Source of the DNA: Leishmania infantum JPCM5
Lineage: Eukaryota > Euglenozoa > Kinetoplastea > Trypanosomatida > Trypanosomatidae
Assembly: GCF_000002875.2 (NCBI RefSeq)
Contig: NC_009409.2
Coordinates: forward strand, 92,543-156,542
Direction: 5' to 3'
DNA: 64,000 nt
The notes beneath the pieces were generated by a model. It saw only the letters and a list, made by a program, of their open reading frames with translations. It searched no databases and was not told the origin of the DNA. The position numbers and the translations under genes were made by a program. Shown piece after piece: positions 37,742 through 46,784 of this stretch (position 1 is its first letter; each line of letters begins with the position of its first letter).

Positions 37742-39853
37742 TCAGTCCCAGTCCGCGTGCGGCTCATCCTCGAGGCCCTCCAACATGCCAGGAAGTAGCT
37801 CATCAATTTGGGAGATGTTCACCGTGCCAGCGCCGCGGCCGCGCAACGCGCGCTCCATCGCCGTTGGTACGTCGACCGCGGGCTCGGCAATAACGCTGCG
37901 CCGGCGCCGCTTCGAGGCTCGCGCCTCCTCCAGCTTTTGGATTTCCTCATCCGTCCGTGCGCGCCCGCGCTTCCATTTTTCGCCGTAGAGGGAGACGCCG
38001 ATGCGCTCGCGTCGGAGGCGCTCCTCGTTGTCCAGCACGAGGTAGGGCAGGATGTCCGTGCAGTCATCCTCCTCGACCCGCGGCAGCACAAGGAACTCCC
38101 ACGGCAGGGCGTGTCGCCGCTCGCGGTCGTAGAGAATCTCCTCCAGCGCTAGACGGACCCCCTCGTCGTCGCGGTCAAAGAACCCGAATGGATCCTTTTC
38201 TGCAGGGGTTCCCGGCGGGGGGCTGCCGCCGCGTAGCTGCGAGAGCCCGCAGCTGAAGGACTGGTTCTGAGTAGGGTGACTGACAGGCAGGGCCACCGCG
38301 CCGCCTCCAGAGTTGCCACCAACCCCGTTGGCGTCATCCTCGTCAGCAAAGTCGAAGTCGTTGCGCAGGTGCATCACTTCCGCATTGCTGTTCAGCAGCC
38401 GCGTGTACTCGTCCGTCATCCACCGCAGCTGCTCCGGCGAATCCATCGCGGCGGCGCCAACGGCGGCCGGCGCAGAGTGCATACCTCCGTCGTTGGCGTA
38501 CCCCACCGCTGGCGACGCCTTTGCAAGCGAGGACACCAACGACTCGTCGGGCAGCAGATAAAGAGGAATACCATTGGACGACACATCGGCATCGTTCAGC
38601 AGCCCCGCGGCTGCCCCCTGCCGGGCACCACCCATGCTGCCGCCCGCGTCGCTGCCGTTCTGAAGAGACGTCTCACGCTTGACGAGGAGGCGATGCTCCT
38701 CCCTTTTAACACTGCGCACCACCTCCTCCAGCGGGATGGGCTTCGTGTGCGGCAGACCCAAAATGTGCAGCTGCTGCGCCGGCGACAGCCCTTTCAAATC
38801 CAAATTCTCCTCCAGCGGCGTGATGCCCTCCAGCTCGCAGTGCTTCATGATGAAGCGGCGCCACTTGTCACACCGTTCCGGCGTTGCGGGCTGCGACGTC
38901 TTCGCCTCGGAGACAAGCTCGTAGAAGATGGCCGACAGCTCCCGCATACTCGCGTGCACGTCCTCCTCGGTGGATTTGCGGCTCGAGTCATTGAAGGCTG
39001 GCGGCAAGGTCTCGTGCGACGGCTGATAGTCGTCGATGTTCTCCAGACGCGCCGTTGGCGTCGCCGCAAACTCGGTCAGGCGCTTGCCGATTGTGTTGGA
39101 CGTGAGTCGCACCATCCCGCACACCTGCTCCGGGGTGCGTGAAATGCCAAAGACGTAGCACGCCACAAGCAGAGCAGCAGCGCACACACCCATCGGTCGC
39201 CTGCCACAGCTAATCCAGTCATCCTGCATAGCACGCAGCACCTTGAGAGCGCACACAACCACGTCCGTCGTCTGCGGTCCGAGGTCCATCTGTTCGGCAA
39301 ACCGCTGCACGTAGCACGACGGGTCGATCACGGGTACCTCAGTGTGGGTGGCGTGGCAGATGTACTTCATTTGCGACAAGATCGTGTGCGGGTCCTCGCC
39401 GTTGACCTCGGAGAAGTCGTAGATAACGTGCGACGTGCGCTCACGCCGGCAGGCTGCGTAAAGGCAAGCGCATAGCACACTTGGCCGTGTGCCGGAGACC
39501 GCGTTCAGGTTGAGTGCCACCTTGTATATGCCGAGGGCACGCTCCACCGTATCTTCGCTGATCTCGAGCTGCCGGCTGATGTTCAGCATCTCTCGGCGAG
39601 CCTTGTCGATGGTGGGGCGGGAGTGAGAGTGGGTCATGCTCGTGTTGGTGCCCGTATGCGAGGTGGCGGGGCGGAAGCTGCCGGCAAGACCGCGAAGGCC
39701 GCCGCCGCTCGCCGGCTGTCGGCCGCTCTGGGCGAAGATAGGGTCTAGCTCGTACTGGTCGCTCATGACGACATCGCCGCAGAGGGTGCACGTCGTGCGC
39801 CCACTCTGCCGATCCACGAAGAGGGCAGAGGTGGGATGGGTGCAGCTCGACAT
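37742..39853 (-). CDS. BRF1: TFIIIB subunit BRF1 (Pol III initiation factor)
   Basis: This encodes 703 residues from the ATG at 39853. The N-terminus is a TFIIB-type zinc ribbon with Cys4, His6, Cys22 and Cys25 (SCTHPTS, then TTCTLCGDVV). Two cyclin-like repeats follow at about residues 80-285, including KVALNLNAVSGTRPSVLCAC and SCGRRPMGVCAAALLVACYV, the core TFIIB/Brf1 signature. A C-terminal charged block with LVLDNEERLRRERIGV and a basic KRRRR patch resembles Brf1 homology block II, which binds TBP. With TBP and BDP1 it forms TFIIIB, which places RNA polymerase III at tRNA and 5S genes. The length beyond yeast Brf1 (596) comes from Gly/Ala/Asn-rich linkers. No tRNA or other Pol III gene is recognised in the window. 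Confidence 0.93.
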   Translation of the reverse strand: MSSCTHPTSALFVDRQSGRTTCTLCGDVVMSDQYELDPIFAQSGRQPASGGGLRGLAGSFRPATSHTGTNTSMTHSHSRPTIDKARREMLNISRQLEISEDTVERALGIYKVALNLNAVSGTRPSVLCACLYAACRRERTSHVIYDFSEVNGEDPHTILSQMKYICHATHTEVPVIDPSCYVQRFAEQMDLGPQTTDVVVCALKVLRAMQDDWISCGRRPMGVCAAALLVACYVFGISRTPEQVCGMVRLTSNTIGKRLTEFAATPTARLENIDDYQPSHETLPPAFNDSSRKSTEEDVHASMRELSAIFYELVSEAKTSQPATPERCDKWRRFIMKHCELEGITPLEENLDLKGLSPAQQLHILGLPHTKPIPLEEVVRSVKREEHRLLVKRETSLQNGSDAGGSMGGARQGAAAGLLNDADVSSNGIPLYLLPDESLVSSLAKASPAVGYANDGGMHSAPAAVGAAAMDSPEQLRWMTDEYTRLLNSNAEVMHLRNDFDFADEDDANGVGGNSGGGAVALPVSHPTQNQSFSCGLSQLRGGSPPPGTPAEKDPFGFFDRDDEGVRLALEEILYDRERRHALPWEFLVLPRVEEDDCTDILPYLVLDNEERLRRERIGVSLYGEKWKRGRARTDEEIQKLEEARASKRRRRSVIAEPAVDVPTAMERALRGRGAGTVNISQIDELLPGMLEGLEDEPHADWD

Positions 39854-40554
39854 GGCAAAGGGCCAAGTGCTGAGCAGAGATAGGAAAAGGTAAGCGGCCG
39901 TACACACGGCGCCGGCACCCGCAGCAGCGCCTCCGATGGGGTGCAAAAGAAAAGCGCGGGCACGATTCCTGAGCAGAGAGACAGCGTCGTCACGCCAGCA
40001 GCCACTGCGCGGTCATCAGGAGGAGGAGGCACTGCAGACGGCGGTTGCCTTAGTCGCGGTGGTAGGCACGCCAGCGTCCGCAAGGGATATGCGTGAAGGG
40101 TCGAAAGCAGGGAAGAGCGGAAAAGAGGACGGAAACAAACACAGAGAGAAAGAGCCGATGAAGAGAGCGGGAGCTGCGGCTGTCGTTGACGCACCGCTTG
40201 CGCTCCACTGTGCTGGATGCAAGTTAGCAAAACGGAGCTCTTTGAGTGCACACAGAAGAGATGAGACACGGAGGTTCGGGGAGGGAGGGGAGGGGAGAGG
40301 GGGGAAGCCTTCGGTGATCCTCATGCGCCAGGGCGCGGCTGCACTCTCCGCGTTTTCGTGACGACAGAAGAGAAGAAAGGGAGGCGCGAGTAGACGTGCG
40401 CCGTTTGGTCGCACGCGGTGGGGTGACCGGTTCGAGAACGAGAAGATGACGAGCGAGTGGTCAGCCCAAGATGAAAGACGGTGACGCATGTGCTACCATG
40501 TTACAAGGAACACGTCTGCAAGAGGGGTGTGGGACATGACTATTTGTCCCCGGC

Positions 40555-40585
<31 letters not shown>

Positions 40586-41039
40586 CTGTGTTTCTCGACG
40601 GATGGCAGTGGGGGTAAAAGAGAGCAAAGCCTGCGTTTGAGTCTACACACAGCACGGCGAGCTTTTCCCTCTTCTCTACCTCCCCCCCCACACCGGTCGT
40701 TGCACTCCGTGATGCCCACTCCTACCCCTCCGGGGCCCCTCTGCGCTGCTTCTCCTCGTCAGAGGTGCCGCTGTGTGCCGCGCCACGAAGGTCTTTGCCG
40801 AGAACTTCACAAACGTGATTTTCCACCTTGCCAGCGTCCGTCTCTTTGCATGGGTCGATGCTTCGAGAAATGAAGAGCGGGTGACGTGGGCTCACCCACT
40901 CACCCACCCACCCCCCCCACACACAGAAGCTCACACACGTTGTCAGAACCTGCGAAAAGCTGTGAGGGCGCCTCGCCTGAGCCGCTGGAGACGGGGAAGG
41001 AGGAAGCGCACACCAACTGCTGCACAGACAAATTACACC
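39854..41039. other. Intergenic spacer with TG tract
   Basis: No gene is supported in 1.2 kb. It contains the BRF1 splice acceptor at the left end, a TG tract at about 40559-40594, and a C-rich stretch at 40902-40921. The right part should be the 3' UTR of the Era-like gene. Confidence 0.6.
39870..39896 (-). promoter_or_regulatory. Trans-splice acceptor of BRF1 gene
   Basis: The minus strand reads TTACCTTTTCCTATCTCTGC then TCAG, with the AG at 39871-39870. The ATG lies 17 nt further on. This excludes the longer open frame that begins at 39946. Confidence 0.6.
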
Positions 41040-42182
41040 TCACGAGTTTGAGAGGCCGCCTGGGGCGATGAAGGCCTGAAAAACAAAGCGAAACCGCTGC
41101 GGCGCCAGCTCGCGCTCCGTCACCTGCTGTGCACGCAGACAGATGGCCTCCAACTTGCCGTAGAAGGTGAACATGTACGCAGGGCGATCGAAGAATACCT
41201 CCACCACCACCTCCGTCGTGCCTGACTCCTTGCGCGTCCAGCCCAGCACCCGGTGTCGCATGCAGTGCGGGATCTCGTGCGGGAGTAGCTCCATGAAGGT
41301 CTGCCGCAGCAGCTCCGCCACGCGCTGCGGTGGATTCAAATCCGTCGCCTCGCGGCGATAGTGCTCCCACGCCCCCGGCTTTGCGTACTGGCAGAGGCAA
41401 TCCTTCAGCTCCACCAGTCCACTGCCGCCCTTGACGCTGACCTCGTGCGTCGCGGCAGTCGGCAACCCGAGAGACTCAAGGTCGGTGCGCATGGCAAAGT
41501 ACAGCTCTCGATGGCGCGGCGTCTGAACCTTGTCCATCATTGTCATGGCGATCACCACGGGTAGCTCGCGGCCCGCGGCGCGGCGTACCACCTCCGTCGC
41601 GACCACCTTGTGCTCCTTCTCGACAAATCCCACGCCGACGGGGAGAGCCAGGACAACGAGGTCCGACACGAACAGAGCATCGTACGCCTTAGCCGTGCCG
41701 GAGGCGAACTTGCGCCGCACGCGCTGCGTATCACGCGGCACAATGCCCGGTGTGTCGAGGAGGAGCAACTGCGTGTCGTGTACCGTAGCGACTGCCTTTG
41801 TCCAATCCTTGGTGCTGCCATAGCGGTTGCTGACGGCGCCAACATTGCTGAGCGCCATGGAATTAACGAGGGACGTCTTTCCTGCGTTTTGAGGCCCGAG
41901 GAAGGCAACGCGCAGCACGAGCGGGTTGGCGGGCTGCTGCACTGACTCGACGCTCGCTTTCGCGGCAGAAGAGCTCAGCCCAGGCGCGGCCGCGGCAGCA
42001 GCGAGGGGTGGAAACGCCTCCTCCACGGGCGTGTAGCGGCGCTCCTTGTAGACTCGCTGGAAGCGTTTCGCCACCGCATCGACGCCCTCCTCCTTGTTCT
42101 CGGAGAGCACTGACACAATGCGCTGCTCCCACCGGCGACGGCTCTGCAACGACGTGCGACACAGCAGCGAGCGCGTCAGCAT
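41040..42182 (-). CDS. Era-like GTPase, mitochondrial, degenerate G4 and KH
   Basis: This encodes 380 residues from the ATG at 42182. The first 20 residues are basic, hydroxylated and free of acidic residues until Glu19, as in a mitochondrial presequence. The Era-type G domain has P-loop GPQNAGKT (96-103), NRYGSTKDWTKAV for the switch I region, and DTPG (143-146) for G3. At G4, where NKxD is expected, the sequence is TMMD (214-217). A G5-like SVKGGSG is at 249-255. The C-terminal 55 residues match the Era KH position (VVEVFFDRPAYMFTFYGKLE) but lack the GxxG loop. Mitochondrial Era (ERAL1) chaperones the small-subunit rRNA; kinetoplastid mitoribosome assembly uses an Era homologue. Loss of NKxD suggests altered nucleotide specificity or a structural role. 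ERAL1 orthology is likely but unproven. Confidence 0.87.
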   Translation of the reverse strand: MLTRSLLCRTSLQSRRRWEQRIVSVLSENKEEGVDAVAKRFQRVYKERRYTPVEEAFPPLAAAAAAPGLSSSAAKASVESVQQPANPLVLRVAFLGPQNAGKTSLVNSMALSNVGAVSNRYGSTKDWTKAVATVHDTQLLLLDTPGIVPRDTQRVRRKFASGTAKAYDALFVSDLVVLALPVGVGFVEKEHKVVATEVVRRAAGRELPVVIAMTMMDKVQTPRHRELYFAMRTDLESLGLPTAATHEVSVKGGSGLVELKDCLCQYAKPGAWEHYRREATDLNPPQRVAELLRQTFMELLPHEIPHCMRHRVLGWTRKESGTTEVVVEVFFDRPAYMFTFYGKLEAICLRAQQVTERELAPQRFRFVFQAFIAPGGLSNS

Positions 42183-42280
42183 CCTATAGGTCGCCAAGAG
42201 AAAACAAAAAGGATGAAAAGGCGGACAATGACAGAGTGACGTTAGCTTGTATGTGTATGTGTAAGTGTGTGTGTGTGTGT

Positions 42281-42346
42281 GGGTGTGGGTGTGGGTGTGG
42301 GTGTGGGTGGGTGGGTGTGGGTGGGTGGGTGTGGGTGGGTGGGTGT
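42281..42346. repeat. GGGT/GGGTGT ladder, G-quadruplex-prone
   Basis: The plus strand holds 13 GGG triplets in 66 nt, separated by either TGT or T; the right half repeats a 14-nt unit of GGGTGTGGGTGGGT type. It is about 100-165 nt upstream of the Era-like ATG. On the transcribed sense strand it reads as a C-rich run. Confidence 0.9.
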
Positions 42347-43273
42347 GCAGCACAAGCAGAGGAGACGTACGAGAGGATGTAGAGGCAGGCATGTGATGCA
42401 TCGAGGAGACAAGCAAGAAAAAACGTCGAGGCACACACAGACACGCAGGCGTACGGTTCCTTCCGCGTGGCCGTGACGCAAGGTCCCAGCACAGTGCTTC
42501 CCCTGGCATTTTCTTGGGTTCGTGTGGTCTGCTCGGTTGGCTTGAGGAAACCAAAGCACACACAGAGAGGGAACGGGGGATGCGCACAGCATAAACCCGT
42601 TCCGAGCCCAGCCCCTCTTGTGTGCCCGCGCTGCAAGATCACAGACGAACAGAGGCACGGAGAGCAATGGAAAGAGGGTGTCGTGTTTGCGTGCGCAGAG
42701 AAGACATAAACACACGCACACAATCACAGTCGTCATACGCATGACCTCCCCGGCCTCTTGCACTTTTGCTAGCGAGGGAGGACGACAGGAAAGGAAGAGA
42801 AGCGGATGTGCGTTGGCCGGTCCTCAGCCCACACCAAGCAACGCAACAGGCGCAGAGAGGCATGGGGAGGGCAGAGGCAAGGGCATGCACGCCGAGATCA
42901 TCACCACGTTCAGTTGCCAGGGAACAAGAAAGCCACAGCACAGTCCACAGCTGCAACAGCCTGTCCACCTCAGCCATGCGAGGGAAAAAAAGCGGCGGAT
43001 GTGTGTGCAGCTAAAAGAGCCGAAATCCACAACCACGAACAAGGGTCGCGCCACACACACACACACAGGCATACACAGAGAGAGAGACAGGGGAGAGCTG
43101 TCAGGAAAGTGGTAGTAGCTGTGATGCTCGTCGGCGATAACGGGCCATAGAGGTGGTGAAGTGCGCACACAGACAGAGGGAGAGAAAGAGGAGCGGGCAG
43201 TGGATCCTGAGCATATCGCTCACAAGCGCACAACAAACCACAGACAAAAAGAAGGCCGAGCTGACAAAGGCAA

Positions 43274-43324
43274 GCGAAGAAGCGAAGAAGCGAAGAAGCG
43301 AAGAAGGCGGACGCGGACGCGGAC
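43274..43324. repeat. Tandem GCGAAGAA x4 and GCGGAC x3
   Basis: Four perfect copies of GCGAAGAA (43274-43305) are followed almost immediately by three perfect copies of GCGGAC (43307-43324). Both lie in the non-coding spacer. Confidence 0.9.
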
Positions 43325-44284
43325 GCCCGACGCGCGCAACGAGAGCGCGGAAGCCAAAGCGGTGAGAGTGGCGGAGACCACCAGAAGCAAACGAGGAGGG
43401 AGGGAAATCGGAAAAATGAACATCAGCAAGCGAGCAAGAGAGAAAGCGGCAGGGACGGAGGGGGAGGGCGAGTTACCGAGCATCCTATCACATAGCGGCG
43501 AACACGAGCATGCAGGTGCTTAATGGTTTTCTTTTTTTTTGGTCTGGTTGTGTCTCTTGTTCTCACGCACCCTCCTCCTCATTGAAGAGGCAGCGACAGC
43601 AAGAAAAAAAAAACAAAGGACATACATGCATACACACATACGCGCGCATACATGCAGAGAGAGCGCGACACATCCGTGTGCGCACGTGCTTGTGTGTATG
43701 CGTGCATCCATGAGAGCTGCGCACGTGTCGCCCATCCCACTGTTCTGTTCCTCTTCTATTCAGCAGCAATACAAGGGAAACGCGATATCTTCGTTTCGGT
43801 TATTATCTTCTATGAGACGGTGCGCATAATCTGGGGGGGACGATAGAAGAGTGGAAGCGTGAAAGATGAAAGCTGGTGCTGCTGAGATGGCTCTGCGACA
43901 GCAGGGCACGCCACGCACAGCAGCCCCTTATCACCTTTGGCCTTCTTCCTTCAACGTCGTGCGTGAGCCACCACGCAGCCACCAAGAGAGTTGCACCCGC
44001 TTCCTCCATCTCTGTCTCTCTCCTTCACTCGCCACCTCCCGTTAAACGACAACGGAGTCGGAGAAGGAGGGGGCCGGGTGGGCTGTCAGTGATAGTGTGC
44101 CTCACAACAAAGTGGAGGAGGTGGCGCGGCGCGCACATCAACGCTATAGAACAGTGAAAAGACATCGTAAGAAACTAAGTAAAGAACCGTGAGAAAGCCC
44201 GTCTACGTTCATGAGTGGAGAGACGCAGATACTCGAGCGCGCCGAGGTGCCCAAACGCCCGCACATCCACGGGTTGAAGGCGCC

Positions 44285-44686
44285 CTATACTCTCTCTGCT
44301 TTCTTGTTGCCAGTGCGCTCCGTCGACGGCTTCATCGGCTCCTCGATGCCGTACATGCGCTTGATCTCTTCCAGCTCCGTCTTGGTGTCCATCTGAAATG
44401 TAGAGGCAACGAAGAGCAGCAGAGTGAGAACCAGCACCATGAGGATGTAGCGCTCTTGAAAAACTCCCTGATACCGCTTGGGCAGCCGCCAGGCTCCGTT
44501 ACCGCCAGCTGGCGACGGGGATGTGGGCCGACTGTGTTCGAGCTCCGACCAGGCCCGCAGCTCCTCCTCCGTCGCCATCGGCTCGTCTGGTGTGTCCACC
44601 GGTGTGTCCGTATGCATGCACATCGGCGACGCCGCCATCACAGCCACAGCGATCGACTGCTCCTTGCGCTTCGCTACTGAATGCAT
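44285..44686 (-). CDS. Small single-pass membrane protein
   Basis: This encodes 133 residues from the ATG at 44686; the longer frame starts with GTG. One membrane segment is plain at residues 80-98 (YILMVLVLTLLLFVASTFQ). It is preceded by a short basic/aromatic stretch (RLPKRYQGVFQERY) and followed by a charged helix, TKTELEEIKRMYG. The first 65 residues are Thr/Pro/Ser-rich and likely disordered; there is no signal peptide. The positive charge before the segment suggests the N-terminus faces the cytosol or matrix. I do not recognise the family. The clustered conserved look around the membrane segment (residues 66-113) would be the region to compare. An ER, Golgi or mitochondrial tail-region protein are all possible. 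Confidence 0.7.
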   Translation of the reverse strand: MHSVAKRKEQSIAVAVMAASPMCMHTDTPVDTPDEPMATEEELRAWSELEHSRPTSPSPAGGNGAWRLPKRYQGVFQERYILMVLVLTLLLFVASTFQMDTKTELEEIKRMYGIEEPMKPSTERTGNKKAERV

Positions 44687-45559
44687 ACTTGAATGCCTCG
44701 CTGGATTCACCCAGAGATTGATGGTAAGTGCTTGTGCAATGCACTGGAAAGAACGGGAGAGTTTCGGGGAGGAGAGAGGCGCTGATGTCGGAGTCGTGCA
44801 CTTCCTTCGCTGCAGGGCTAGTGTACGTGCATGTGTGCGTGGTCACAGCAGATGAGTGTCCGTGGGGAAAGCAGACGATGTTTGCCGAGTTACGGTTGAT
44901 GCGTATGAGAACGCGAAACAGAAGGGCGGCTGCCGAGAGAGGAGAAAGCAGTTATGTGCGTGTGCATGTGCATGTGACTGTGTGTGGTCGGTCAGCCCAG
45001 GCACGTGTGACTCCATTGTCTGCCGCCACCGCTGATGCCGTGCACGTCGCATTGAGCGGCAGCCTGCTGCTTCGCCGGCATTTTCCTACTCTCGCTTCCC
45101 GTCTGCCGCTCAAGGCTCTCCACACGAGAGGGAAGAGGTGTGTACAAGCAGCAGAACGTGTCTGCGGTTCCGTGCCCTCTAGCACCGCAGCCCTCGAGGT
45201 GTGGTCTCTCTTGATGTGAGGATGTGTCGTGAGCGTGCAGGCACGCTCTCATCCGTCTTTTCGTGAGATCACTCGCTTTCCTAAAAGGGGTAGCCGAAGC
45301 AATAAGCACACACAAGCCTGGACGCGCACGCCGCGTACCCCTTCACACGCGCTGAAGGTTTTCAAGCGCCAACACTCGCAAGGGCACGCCTGCACGAAAT
45401 TCAACCTACACTCCCAGCATAGCGTTACACACTTCCACATCTATCCGTCTCTCCTCCATGATCGCCCTTTTTCTGTCGAGCTCTCCCTCTGCTCGGCGTG
45501 GAGAGCGGCGGAAAGAGAAAACTTGCGCGCGCTGCGGCTCAGGGGACGACTGCACGGAC

Positions 45560-46399
45560 ACTTGCCGGTGGCGCACCCCTCAAATGTAACGGCTGCCTGG
45601 ACGGATGTCCGCGTTCTGGCCCGGGGCCAACTCCCCTGGAGCACCTTGCTTTCCTTGCACGCCTCGCTGACGGCGATGCCCCGTTCACGAAAGCTCAGTC
45701 GTGTGCGGCCTACCCCGTCAAGCCATGCAGGAAGGCTAAGGTGCCGTCGCGTGCTCGAACGGCCTCCAACGTAGGTTGCTGGGAGTAGCCCAGGTGTCGC
45801 CGCACCGTTTCGATCGTTACGTGTCTGTCTGGTCGCATCATGCCCGCCTTTAGGGCCCCCCTCCCAATCTGCGCCAGACAGGGGACCACTGCTTTGCGTA
45901 TTGGGGCCAGCTTCAGGTCCGGGTCGACCTCCTTGAGCGCACCCCGCCCGCCTCGCCTTATTCTTGACCGCTGCGAGGTCCTTGCACGAGGTCTGCTTGC
46001 TCGTCCGCTGGCTCGGTCGGGGCCGCCAGCGTCAAACCGTCCTGCCTGCTGAGGCGGGATGCCACCGGGTACGGGCCTCACGAGGTGGCTGGCCCTGACC
46101 CTCCTCTCTGTAGGTCAGACCCACCGGGCACGTGTGGCGCCCGATTTGGAATCTCGCTGCCCATCAACCGGTGCCATCCTGCCGTGCACTGCTGACCATT
46201 CCGGCGATTCCTCGGTGTTCATGGGTTGCCCCCGATCAGCACACAGCGGCACAGGGGTGTCAGCGCGCTGTGCATCGTTGCGTGCCGGGACACGATTGGT
46301 CGGCGCTTTTCAGGTCCTCCTCGCGACGCTCAGCCATGAGTTGCCTCGGATCCCTCCAGCGGGACGTTCTCCTCGGGTCAAGCCGGCCGCCCGATAAGA
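45560..46399 (-). mobile_element. Candidate degenerate retroposon (SIDER-like)
   Basis: This segment differs sharply from the surrounding UTR sequence, lacks CA/TG tracts, and carries interrupted coding-like traces on the minus strand, for example VTIETVRRHLGYSQQPTLEA near 45755-45835. Short hairpin-forming repeats cluster at 46061-46125. Its place in a 3' UTR, in the sense orientation of the host gene, is where Leishmania SIDER elements (relics of ingi-type retroposons, about 0.5 kb) usually sit. An assembly gap directly beside it fits a dispersed repeat. I cannot compare it with a consensus, so the boundaries and class are uncertain. Confidence 0.42.
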
Positions 46400-46500
46400 N
46401 NNNNNNNNNNNNNNNNNNNNNNNNNNNNNNNNNNNNNNNNNNNNNNNNNNNNNNNNNNNNNNNNNNNNNNNNNNNNNNNNNNNNNNNNNNNNNNNNNNNN
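46400..46500. other. Assembly gap (101 N)
   Basis: A block of 101 undetermined bases. Its true length is unknown. Frames drawn across it are meaningless. Confidence 0.99.
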
Positions 46501-46784
46501 CTCGCCTCACCACCCCGCGGAGATTCGGAAGCACAAGAGAGAGAAAGCCAGGGATTGCCGGTGTGTCGGCCACCGCCCTCCTCCCCCATACAACAAATAC
46601 CTTCTGCAATGAGGTTCGCCATGTTCTCGTACCCTTTCAGCAAGCAACTTCTGCAGCAGCCGCGCTGCTCCCGTCGCGCCGTAAGCCCCGAGTGTCGCTT
46701 GGAGTCAGCACGATGCCATCTCTGCCTTCGTGCGCGCGTGTGCATGGGTGTTAGCGGCTCACCACGCTGTACCCTCACCCTCCT

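Larger units (their letters stand above)
42183..44284. other. Intergenic spacer, 2.1 kb, G-rich ladder and tandem repeats
   Basis: No gene is supported. The left end holds a pyrimidine tract on the minus strand ending in TATAGG directly before the Era-like ATG. A GGG-repeat ladder lies at 42281-42346 and an 8-mer plus 6-mer tandem repeat at 43274-43324. A-runs occur near 43603-43612. The right half should be the 3' UTR of the one-TM protein. Confidence 0.6.
44687..46784. other. Intergenic spacer with retroposon-like segment and gap
   Basis: The spacer is mostly the 3' UTR of the large membrane protein gene. From about 45560 to 46399 the texture changes: the microsatellites vanish and the sequence is GC-rich with broken coding-like frames. 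A 101-N gap follows. No intact gene is accepted. Confidence 0.55.

Noticed and set aside
38276..39142. 288-codon plus-strand frame
   Set aside because: Antisense shadow of BRF1, whose cyclin repeats are unambiguous on the other strand.
40425..40445. Possible tRNA B box (GGTTCGAGAAC)
   Set aside because: The 3' half of the box does not fit and no cloverleaf can be drawn.
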